Shown here: one piece after another, positions 44,721 through 52,348 of the stretch
Numbering within the stretch: position 1 is the first letter of the stretch
Layout of the letters: each line of letters opens with the position of its first letter
From: Nostoc sp. NIES-3756
Lineage (GTDB): Bacteria > Cyanobacteriota > Cyanobacteriia > Cyanobacteriales > Nostocaceae
Direction of reading: 5' to 3'
Assembly (NCBI RefSeq): GCF_001548375.1
Contig: NZ_AP017295.1
Location: forward strand, 496,001 to 560,000
DNA: 64,000 nt
The notes under the pieces: generated by a model
Told to the model about the DNA's origin: nothing
Database searches by the model: none
Seen by the model: only the letters and a program-made list of their open reading frames with translations
Position numbers and translations under genes: made by a program

Positions 44721-46436
44721 ATGACTATGAAAATTGCGATCGCTCAAATTAACCCCATAATTGGTGACTTGTCAGGCAATGCCCAGAAGATTTTGGAAAT
44801 GGCACAGCAGGCAGTTGCAAAAGGTGCAAGATTATTATTAACACCAGAATTATCTTTATGTGGCTATCCTCCACGGGATCTATTATTAAATCCTAGTTTT
44901 CTGGAAGCTATGACTGTTACATTGCATCAACTAGCTAAAGATTTACCTGAGAATTTAGCGGCATTAGTAGGTACAGTTGACGTAAATCATAGAGCTACTA
45001 CCACAGGGGGAAAACCTTTATTTAATAGCATAGCTCTATTAGAAAATGGCAAGGTTAAACAATACTTTCATAAGCGACTATTGCCTACTTATGATGTATT
45101 TGACGAACAACGTTATTTTGAAGCAGGAAAAGAACCTAATCATTTTGTATTAGATAATCTCAAGATTGGCGTGACAATTTGTGAAGATTTATGGAACGAT
45201 GAAGAATTTTGGGGCAAACGGACTTACATTGCCAATCCTATTGCTGATTTGGCAATTTTAGGTGTAGATTTTATTGTTAATTTATCTGCCTCACCCTACA
45301 CTGTGGGCAAGCAAAGCTCTCGAGAAGCAATGCTTAAACATAGTGCGGTGCGGTTTCAACAGCCAGTTATTTATACTAACCAAGTCGGCGGTAATGATGA
45401 TTTGCTGTTTGATGGTCGTAGCTTTGCCTTAAATCGGCAAGGTGAGGTAGTGTGCCGTGCTAACGGTTTTGTCACAGATTTAATTACAGTAGAATTTGAC
45501 GAAATACAACGAGATTTTAGATTCAGTTTAGTTGCTCCTGAATATGAATCAGAAGATGAAGAAATCTGGCACGCTTTAGTTTTGGGAGTGAAAGATTACG
45601 CCCAAAAATGCAGGTTTTCTAAAGTAGTGTTGGGTTTAAGTGGGGGAATTGATTCTGCACTTGTAGCGACAATTGCCACTGCGGCATTAGGTAAAGAAAA
45701 CGTCTTAGGTGTGTTGATGCCTTCGCCTTATAGTTCCGACCATTCTATTAGTGATGCTTTAGCATTAGCTGATAATTTAGGAATCAAAACGCAGATTTTA
45801 CCTATTGGTGAGTTAATGCAAAGCTTTGATAATAGCTTGGCAGGTTTATTTGCAGGTACAGAATTTGGACTGGCTGAGGAGAATATTCAGTCACGGATTC
45901 GCGGTAATTTATTAATGGCGATCGCTAATAAATTTGGCTACCTATTACTCTCCACAGGTAACAAATCAGAAATGGCAGTCGGTTACTGCACCCTCTACGG
46001 CGACATGAACGGTGGTTTAGCAGTCATCGCAGACGTTCCCAAAACCCGCGTCTACTCCCTGTGCAAATGGCTAAACTCCCACCAGTCCCCAGTCATCCCC
46101 GAAAACATTCTCACCAAAGCACCAAGCGCCGAACTCAAACCCGGTCAAGTTGACCAAGACTCCTTACCCCCTTATGAAATATTAGACGACATCTTACAGC
46201 GCCTAATTCACGAACATCAGTCAGTAGGGCAAATTGTAGCAGCCGGACACGACCAGATAGTAGTAGATAGAGTTATCCAGATGTTAGCGAGGGCAGAATT
46301 TAAGCGCCGCCAAGCACCTCCAGGCTTAAAAATTACTGACCGCGCCTTTGGTACTGGTTGGCGAATGCCAATTGCCAGTAACTGGAATGCAATTAAAAGT
46401 AATTACCAAAAAATTGAGTCTGGGCATGATAATTAA
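44721..46436 (+). CDS. nadE: NAD+ synthase, glutamine-hydrolysing
   Basis: Amidates deamido-NAD to NAD using glutamine. The N-terminal nitrilase-type glutaminase domain has the triad E43 (TPELSLCGYP), K118 (FHKRLLP) and C154 (ICEDLWND). The C-terminal synthetase has LGLSGGIDSALV with S307 as PP-loop, and STGNKSEMAVGYCTLYGDMN. At 571 residues it is the normal two-domain form. Start could be ATG 44721 or 44727; the codons come from a TGACTAA heptamer array, exactly as at nadD. Last gene of the NAD cluster. Confidence 0.96.
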   Translation: MTMKIAIAQINPIIGDLSGNAQKILEMAQQAVAKGARLLLTPELSLCGYPPRDLLLNPSFLEAMTVTLHQLAKDLPENLAALVGTVDVNHRATTTGGKPLFNSIALLENGKVKQYFHKRLLPTYDVFDEQRYFEAGKEPNHFVLDNLKIGVTICEDLWNDEEFWGKRTYIANPIADLAILGVDFIVNLSASPYTVGKQSSREAMLKHSAVRFQQPVIYTNQVGGNDDLLFDGRSFALNRQGEVVCRANGFVTDLITVEFDEIQRDFRFSLVAPEYESEDEEIWHALVLGVKDYAQKCRFSKVVLGLSGGIDSALVATIATAALGKENVLGVLMPSPYSSDHSISDALALADNLGIKTQILPIGELMQSFDNSLAGLFAGTEFGLAEENIQSRIRGNLLMAIANKFGYLLLSTGNKSEMAVGYCTLYGDMNGGLAVIADVPKTRVYSLCKWLNSHQSPVIPENILTKAPSAELKPGQVDQDSLPPYEILDDILQRLIHEHQSVGQIVAAGHDQIVVDRVIQMLARAEFKRRQAPPGLKITDRAFGTGWRMPIASNWNAIKSNYQKIESGHDN

Positions 46437-46555
46437 AAACCCAAACAGATATGGTAATTTTACAGAATATATAATCCGAAATATACTGTTTTGCATTTGT
46501 AGCTGGGTGTATTCCCGCAACAGTGCGATTTACCATTTTTAAAAAAGTTGCATTT

Positions 46556-47143
46556 ATGAATCTAGATATATCTAGTCAAGTGTTGACATGGGGTGTAAGA
46601 GTTGTTGGGGTGGGTGCGTTAACTATGTTCATCTCCACAACTCTCCTCAATCAACCAAGTGTGGCAAGAAATCCTGTCTTCCGTTGTGATGCTGGTCGAT
46701 TCAAGGGTAAATCTGTACCTACAACTTTTGTTTTCACCCAAGACGGCAAAAAAGTACCTTTGATTTATTGGGTTTCCGATCACTTTGCGGGATTAAAACC
46801 TCAGCAACGCTGTCAGCAAGTATCCTACAGATTTCAGAGAAGTTATGATAACGGCACTCTGAGATATATTAAAACAGGTATTCTCAACAGACAACCAGTG
46901 GTGTGTGCCACGGCTGAAAGAAACGCTGGTTGCACCAATAATAATTTGTTATTCACTCTTAAACCTGGTAGCGATCCCGACGCGACTGCACGCCAATTAT
47001 TTGACCGCCGTGCTTTAGCTTCTCGAAACGCCACAAATCAAAGTGGCGGTGAGACGAGTAACGACCCTGTTAATATTGATATCGAAGCTTTCCTTTACTT
47101 TGCACCATCTCAACCAAGTGCAGGCGAAAGTAATAATCCTTAA
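46556..47143 (+). CDS. COP23-domain exported protein
   Basis: A 195-residue protein with signal peptide (VLTWGVRVVGVGALTMFISTTLL) and a COP23 domain (FRCDAGRFKGKSVPTTFVFT, ..IYWVSDHF.., LKPQQRCQQVSYRFQRSYDN, PVVCATAERNAGCTNNNLLF). COP23 proteins are named after a circadian oscillating membrane-associated protein of cyanobacteria; function is unknown. Cysteines at the domain edges probably form disulphides. The ATG at 46556 is chosen over a GTG 33 bases upstream. Its TAA is followed without gap by the ATG of the protease gene. Confidence 0.88.
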   Translation: MNLDISSQVLTWGVRVVGVGALTMFISTTLLNQPSVARNPVFRCDAGRFKGKSVPTTFVFTQDGKKVPLIYWVSDHFAGLKPQQRCQQVSYRFQRSYDNGTLRYIKTGILNRQPVVCATAERNAGCTNNNLLFTLKPGSDPDATARQLFDRRALASRNATNQSGGETSNDPVNIDIEAFLYFAPSQPSAGESNNP

Positions 47144-47905
47144 ATGAACTGGCGTAAATTAACACTGTTTGCCTGTGTTGGAACTTTAGGCTGCACATTT
47201 TCAATATGGGCAAGTATCAGTAGTAGCAAGCTGACTCAACCGCCACAACCCATAACTCAAATATCTGTAAAACAACTCCAACAGCAAGCCCAAGCCATCA
47301 CTGTCAAGGTGATGTCACCAGATTTTTTAGGTTCAGGAATTATTCTGAAAAGGCAAGGCACTGTTTATACTGTGCTGACAAATGCCCATGTGTTGCGTGC
47401 AGGTCAGGCTCCTTATCGCATTCACACTGCCGATGGTCGCATTTGGTCAGCTAATGTACTCAAGACTAATCACTTTGGCAACAATGATTTAGCTGTATTA
47501 CAGTTTCACAGCCCTAGCACTGTTTATACAGTGGCATCCCTTGGTTCTTCTGTTGTAGTTGGCGATGAAGTATTTGCAGCTGGGTTTCCCATGACGGAAA
47601 AGCCATCTGGAGAGCAAGGCTTTGTCTTGACTACTGGTAAGGTGTCGTTGATGTTGCCCAAGGCTTTAGAGGGTGGATACCAAATTGGTTACACCAATGA
47701 CATTCAAAAGGGCATGAGTGGGGGAGCGTTACTCAATATTCGCGGTGAAGTTGTGGGTGTGAATGGAATGCACGCCTATCCTTTGTGGGATACTCCCTCT
47801 ATGTTTGCTGATGGTTCGGAAGCTGATCCTGCTTTGCACCAAAAGATTACTCGTCTGAGTTGGGCTGTACCAATTAAGACAGTGATAAACCTTATAGGAG
47901 ATTAA
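47144..47905 (+). CDS. Trypsin-like serine protease, exported
   Basis: S1-type protease of 253 residues with a short N-terminal membrane/signal helix (KLTLFACVGTLGCTFSIWASI) and catalytic triad H82 (TNAHVL), D115 (NNDLAVLQF) and S192 (KGMSGGALLN). There is no PDZ domain, unlike HtrA. It is coupled to the COP23 gene upstream and separated by 3 bases from the protease-TPR gene downstream, so the three form one operon. Target substrates are unknown. Confidence 0.9.
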   Translation: MNWRKLTLFACVGTLGCTFSIWASISSSKLTQPPQPITQISVKQLQQQAQAITVKVMSPDFLGSGIILKRQGTVYTVLTNAHVLRAGQAPYRIHTADGRIWSANVLKTNHFGNNDLAVLQFHSPSTVYTVASLGSSVVVGDEVFAAGFPMTEKPSGEQGFVLTTGKVSLMLPKALEGGYQIGYTNDIQKGMSGGALLNIRGEVVGVNGMHAYPLWDTPSMFADGSEADPALHQKITRLSWAVPIKTVINLIGD

Positions 47906-47908
47906 ATA

Positions 47909-50098
47909 ATGAAATCTTATTATCAAATCACCCCAGCAATCATCACAGTTACCGTTGCCCTAGTGCAAACGCAAGCGGTAATGGCGCTATCAGCAAGCGA
48001 GGTGAATAACATTGCCAAACAAATCACAGTGCTAATTCAAAGTAAAAAACCGAAATATGGTTCTGGGGTAATTATCAAGAAAGATGGTAATACTTATACT
48101 GTTTTAACTGCCGCTCATGTCGTAGAAGTCAAAGATAATTATGAAATTGTGACTGCTGATGGTAAAACTTATGCCCTCAATTACAGCAGTGTCAAACAAT
48201 TACCAGGAATAGATTTAGCTGTAGTACAGTTTAGCAGCAATCAAAAATACAATGTAGCCAAAATCGGCAACTCAGATAGCAGCAGCGAAGGCACAACTGC
48301 ATATGTCGCAGGTTTTCCTGCACCTACATTTGCGATTAATCAATCAATCTACACTTTTAGTAATGGGACAATTACGGCTAATGCCTCAAAACCATTACGC
48401 GACGGTTATGCGTTGGTCTACAGCAACAATACGTCAGAGGGGATGAGTGGTGGAGCAGTATTGAATGAGAAAGGTGAACTCATCGGCGTTCACGGTAGGG
48501 CAGATTTAGATACCAAACAAATTAAAACAGGTTTTAATTTAGGCATTCCCATCAATACATTTTTGAGGTTGTCAGCAAGAACAGGGGTAGATACGGGAGT
48601 ATCTGCCCCTAACACTCCAGTAGCAAAAGCACCCCAGGCTGGGGATTTTTACATTCAGGCTGGGGAGAAGTATGACAAGGGAGATTATCAAGGAGCGCTG
48701 GCTGATTACACTCAAGCAATTAGCCTCAATCCCAAATATACCAATGCCTACTACAACCGAGGTATAGCCCGTTATAATTTGGGAGACAAACAAGGGGCGA
48801 TCGCTGATTACAACTTAGCCCTCAAAATTAATCCCAACTTTGCTGAAGCCTACATCAACCGAGGTATAGCCCGTTATAATTTGGGAGACAAACAAGGGGC
48901 GATCGCTGATTACAACTTAGCCCTCAAAATTAATCCCAACTTTGCTGAAGCCTACATCAACCGGGGTAATGCCCGCTCTTCTTTGGGAGACAAACAAGGG
49001 GCGATCACTGATTCCAACTTAGCCCTCAAAATTAATCCGAACTTAGCAGCAGCCTACCACAACCGAGGTAATGCCCGCTTGGATTTGGGAGACAAACAAG
49101 GGGCGATCGCGGATTTCAACACTGCCCTCAAAATTAATCCGAACTTAGCCGAAGCCTACGTTGGACGGGGTGCAGTCCGCTATTATTTGGGAGACAAACA
49201 AGGGGCGATCGCGGATTTCAACTTAGCCCTCAAAATTAATCCGAACTTAGCAGCAGCCTACGTTGGACGGGGTATAGTCTTCTATGATGATGGGGTCTTA
49301 ACGAAAGATGCACTTGCTGATTTCAACACTGCCCTCAAAATTAATCCCAACTTAGTAGAAGCCTACCTTCATCGGGGTATAGTGCGCCATAATTTGAGAG
49401 ATAAGCAAGGAGCGCTTGCTGATTATAACTTTGCCCTCAAAATTAATCCTAACTTAGCAGAAGCCTACTACAGGCGGGGTTTAGTCCGCTATAGTTTCAA
49501 TGATAATTTGGGAGACAAGCAAGGAGCGCTCGCTGATTACAATACTGCACTTAAAATTGATCCCAATTTAGCAGCCGAGGTCTACACGAACCGGGGTGCA
49601 GCCCGCTATGGTTTGGGAGACAAGCAAGGGGCGATTGCTGATTTCACCTCTGCCCTCAAATTTAAATCTAATCCCAACTATTTATTAGTCTACCAGCAGC
49701 TAGCTGAACTCCGATCTGAAGTCGGAGATTTGCAAGGGGCGATCGCTGATTACAAAAGTATCATCAAAATTAATCCCGACGCTGAAGATGCTTATAAAAG
49801 TTTAGGTTTTCTTTACTATAACCAAGGCAATATAGAGAGAGCAATTAAGAATTGGGAAACGGCAATATCACTTAATCAAAGATTTGCAGAACCTTTAATG
49901 GCATTAGCCGTTGTGCTACATACCAAAGGTGAAACAAAACAAGCCATTACTAAGGCAAAACAAGCACTTACTATCGATAAACAATATGCAGATTTAGCCT
50001 TTCTCAAGAAAAGAAAATGGAGCGATCGCCTAATTACTGATACCAAAAAGTTATTAGCAACACCTGAAATGAAAAGTTTTCTGGGACAGACTCAGTAA
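47909..50098 (+). CDS. Exported trypsin-like protease fused to TPR array (long paralogue)
   Basis: A 729-residue protein. Signal peptide to ~residue 27 (ALVQTQAVMALSAS), protease domain ~33-235 with triad H70 (AAHVVEV), D102 (GIDLAVVQF) and S180 (GMSGGAV), then about 12 TPR units from residue ~248 in the pattern LGDKQGAIADYNLALKINPN. Two successive units are the same at DNA level. TPRs bind peptides or proteins, which may bring substrates to the protease. Some units are degenerate near the end. Third gene of the operon with COP23 and S1 protease. Confidence 0.92.
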   Translation: MKSYYQITPAIITVTVALVQTQAVMALSASEVNNIAKQITVLIQSKKPKYGSGVIIKKDGNTYTVLTAAHVVEVKDNYEIVTADGKTYALNYSSVKQLPGIDLAVVQFSSNQKYNVAKIGNSDSSSEGTTAYVAGFPAPTFAINQSIYTFSNGTITANASKPLRDGYALVYSNNTSEGMSGGAVLNEKGELIGVHGRADLDTKQIKTGFNLGIPINTFLRLSARTGVDTGVSAPNTPVAKAPQAGDFYIQAGEKYDKGDYQGALADYTQAISLNPKYTNAYYNRGIARYNLGDKQGAIADYNLALKINPNFAEAYINRGIARYNLGDKQGAIADYNLALKINPNFAEAYINRGNARSSLGDKQGAITDSNLALKINPNLAAAYHNRGNARLDLGDKQGAIADFNTALKINPNLAEAYVGRGAVRYYLGDKQGAIADFNLALKINPNLAAAYVGRGIVFYDDGVLTKDALADFNTALKINPNLVEAYLHRGIVRHNLRDKQGALADYNFALKINPNLAEAYYRRGLVRYSFNDNLGDKQGALADYNTALKIDPNLAAEVYTNRGAARYGLGDKQGAIADFTSALKFKSNPNYLLVYQQLAELRSEVGDLQGAIADYKSIIKINPDAEDAYKSLGFLYYNQGNIERAIKNWETAISLNQRFAEPLMALAVVLHTKGETKQAITKAKQALTIDKQYADLAFLKKRKWSDRLITDTKKLLATPEMKSFLGQTQ
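48754..48963 (+). repeat. Exact 102-base tandem duplication in TPR coding region
   Basis: 48754-48855 and 48856-48957 are the same base for base, and the identity runs 6 bases further. Each unit is one 34-residue TPR, so the frame is kept. Confidence 0.93.
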
Positions 50099-50377
50099 AG
50101 ATAATAAGCTCATGACTTGAGTAATTTACTCATATTACAATGTGCGTTATCTAACTATATATATTGTCCTAACTTATGAAGAAGTATGCAAAATTCTTAT
50201 CCTAAATAAATACAAATAACAAGAATGTTGATACCAATTCAAAATTCAAAATTCAAAATTAATAACACCAGACGTAGCATAGGTTTGGGCATTTGAATCT
50301 GTATCATATTTTTTGTGAAATGGTATGAGAATAAGCGCTTGCTTAACCCACCTTTAAAACTTAGTAAAGATTAAATA
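50099..50377. other. Spacer between the two protease-TPR genes
   Basis: AT-rich, with AATTCAAAATTCAAAATTCA (heptamer AATTCAA) near 50238. No gene. It is too long for a simple operon link, so the second paralogue may have its own promoter. Confidence 0.45.
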
Positions 50378-51982
50378 ATGAAATTTGCTTATCAAATAAC
50401 GCCAGCAATCATTGGAGCCACAGTTGCTCTTGTACAAACACAAGTAGCTGTGGCGTTATCAGCAAGCGAAGTTAATAACGTTGCTAAACAAATTACAGTA
50501 TTAATTCAAAGTAAAAAGCCTAGATATGGCTCTGGAGTAATTATCAAAAAAGATGGTAATACTTATACTGTTCTTACCGCCGCTCATGTCGTAGAAGTCA
50601 AAGACAATTATGAAATTATCTTGCCTAACGGTCGGCGTTATGCAATCAATTACAGCAGTGTTAAACAACTGCCTGGAGTAGATTTAGCTGTAGTACAGTT
50701 TAGCAGCAATCAAAAATACAATGTAGCCAAAATCGGCAATTCTGATAGCAGCAGTGAAGGTACAACTGCATATGTGGCTGGTTTTCCTGCACCAACATTT
50801 GCAATTAATCAGTCAATTTATACCTTCAGTGATGGTAGGATTACGGCTAATACCTCAAAACCATTACGCGATGGTTATGCCTTGGTTTACAGCAACAATA
50901 CTTCAGAGGGGATGAGTGGTGGTGCAGTATTGAATGATAAAGGTGAACTCATTGCCATACATGGTAGAGCAGATAAAGATGCCAAAGAAATTAAAACAGG
51001 ATTTAATTTAGGCATTCCCATCAATACATTTTTGCGGCTGTCAGCAAGAACAGGTGTAGATACCGGAGTTAGTGCGCCTAACACTTCAGTAGCAAAAGCA
51101 CCCAAGGCTGGAGATTTTTACATTCAGGCTGGGGACAAGTATGACAAGGGAGACTATCAAGGAGCTATCGCTGATTACACTCAAGCAATTAGCCTCAACC
51201 CCAAATATACTGAAGCCTACTACAACCGGGGGAATGCCCGCTCAAAGTTGAAAGACTTGCAAGGGGCGATCGCTGATTATAACCTAGCCATAAAGAATAA
51301 TCCCAACTTTGCCTATGCTTACTTTGTCAGAGGTATAGTCCGCGCAGAACTAGGAGACGCTCAAGGGGCAATCGCCGATTTCACATTAGGTCTTAAGATT
51401 GATCCCAACTATGCCTATGGCTACATTGCAAGAGGTATCACCTACCATGTTTTTTTAAATAACAAGCAAGCCGCAATCGCCGATTATACCTTAGCTCTTA
51501 AGATTGATCCCAACTTTGCTACGGCTTACCACCAGAGGGGTTTAGTCCGCTATTACTTGGAAGACTATAAGGGAGCAATCCCTGATTTCGACTCAGCCAT
51601 CAAAATTAATCCCAACCATGCTCAAGCCTACTACCGACGGGGTTTAGCCCGCTATTACTTGGAAGACAAACAAGGGGCTATTGTTGATTACACCGCAGCC
51701 ATCAAAATTAATCCCAACTATGCTCAAGCCTACTACTTCCGTGGTATGGCCCGCACTCAGTTGGGAGACAAACAAGGAGCGATCGCAGATTTCGACTCAG
51801 CCATCAAAATTAATCCCAACGATGCCTATACTCACAATCAGAGGGGTTTAGCCCGCGCTCAGTTGGGAGACAAACAAGGGGCGATCTCTGATCTTCAAAA
51901 AGCAGCTAACATTTATCAACAAGAAGGTAAAAGTCTATTTTATCAGGATGCAATCAATAACATTAGACAACTTCAACAGTAG
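50378..51982 (+). CDS. Exported trypsin-like protease fused to TPR array (short paralogue)
   Basis: A 534-residue protein; its signal peptide and protease domain (1-~245) are nearly the same as in the 47909 gene, with triad H70, D102 and S180 at the same residues. About eight TPR units follow (YFRGMARTQLGDKQGAIADF, DSAIKINPN repeated). The TPR part differs more than the protease part, by unit number and sequence. It is a tandem duplicate of the upstream gene. The last ~25 residues (DLQKAANIYQQEGKSLFYQD) form a capping helix. Confidence 0.92.
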   Translation: MKFAYQITPAIIGATVALVQTQVAVALSASEVNNVAKQITVLIQSKKPRYGSGVIIKKDGNTYTVLTAAHVVEVKDNYEIILPNGRRYAINYSSVKQLPGVDLAVVQFSSNQKYNVAKIGNSDSSSEGTTAYVAGFPAPTFAINQSIYTFSDGRITANTSKPLRDGYALVYSNNTSEGMSGGAVLNDKGELIAIHGRADKDAKEIKTGFNLGIPINTFLRLSARTGVDTGVSAPNTSVAKAPKAGDFYIQAGDKYDKGDYQGAIADYTQAISLNPKYTEAYYNRGNARSKLKDLQGAIADYNLAIKNNPNFAYAYFVRGIVRAELGDAQGAIADFTLGLKIDPNYAYGYIARGITYHVFLNNKQAAIADYTLALKIDPNFATAYHQRGLVRYYLEDYKGAIPDFDSAIKINPNHAQAYYRRGLARYYLEDKQGAIVDYTAAIKINPNYAQAYYFRGMARTQLGDKQGAIADFDSAIKINPNDAYTHNQRGLARAQLGDKQGAISDLQKAANIYQQEGKSLFYQDAINNIRQLQQ

Positions 51983-52348
51983 TTTTGAAGAAGAAAGGAG
52001 ACTTATTAAACAAGCGCTAATCGATGTGTTGTAAATATTTTTTTAATCGGCATTAGATTTCTTGTGCCAAAATTCTTTCAATATTCCTTCCAGTATAGAG
52101 AATGCGATCGCGCAAGCGGCCACCCACCGGAGTCGATGGTCTCCGAACGACTGGAGGTCATCGCATCTTATTCTTGCAAATAAAGTCTATACTGTCCCTG
52201 GGTCAACTACTACAATACCTGTGTTGGTTAAGTTTTACATTATTTTTCTGCTTACAGTAGTAATTTCAAATATAGTATTTAACTACTTTGATCTATTAAA
52301 AATAAGCAATCTTGGTTGGAAAAATATCGGTTGCTGCTGCATTTAACT
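51983..52348. other. Spacer with a GC-richer patch
   Basis: No convincing gene. 52100-52170 is GC-richer than all around it (CAAGCGGCCACCCACCGG, CTCCGAACGACTGGAGG with a small palindrome), as if a foreign or decayed piece. The plus-strand frame across it (52062-52346) has a mixed composition and no ribosome site. Confidence 0.4.

Noticed and set aside
48754..49760. Regular ~102-base repeats as a CRISPR or non-coding satellite
   Set aside because: They are in-frame TPR codons of an exported protein.
52062..52346. 94-codon plus-strand frame after the second protease-TPR gene
   Set aside because: Composition changes abruptly within the frame, no ribosome site; more likely spacer with a foreign patch.
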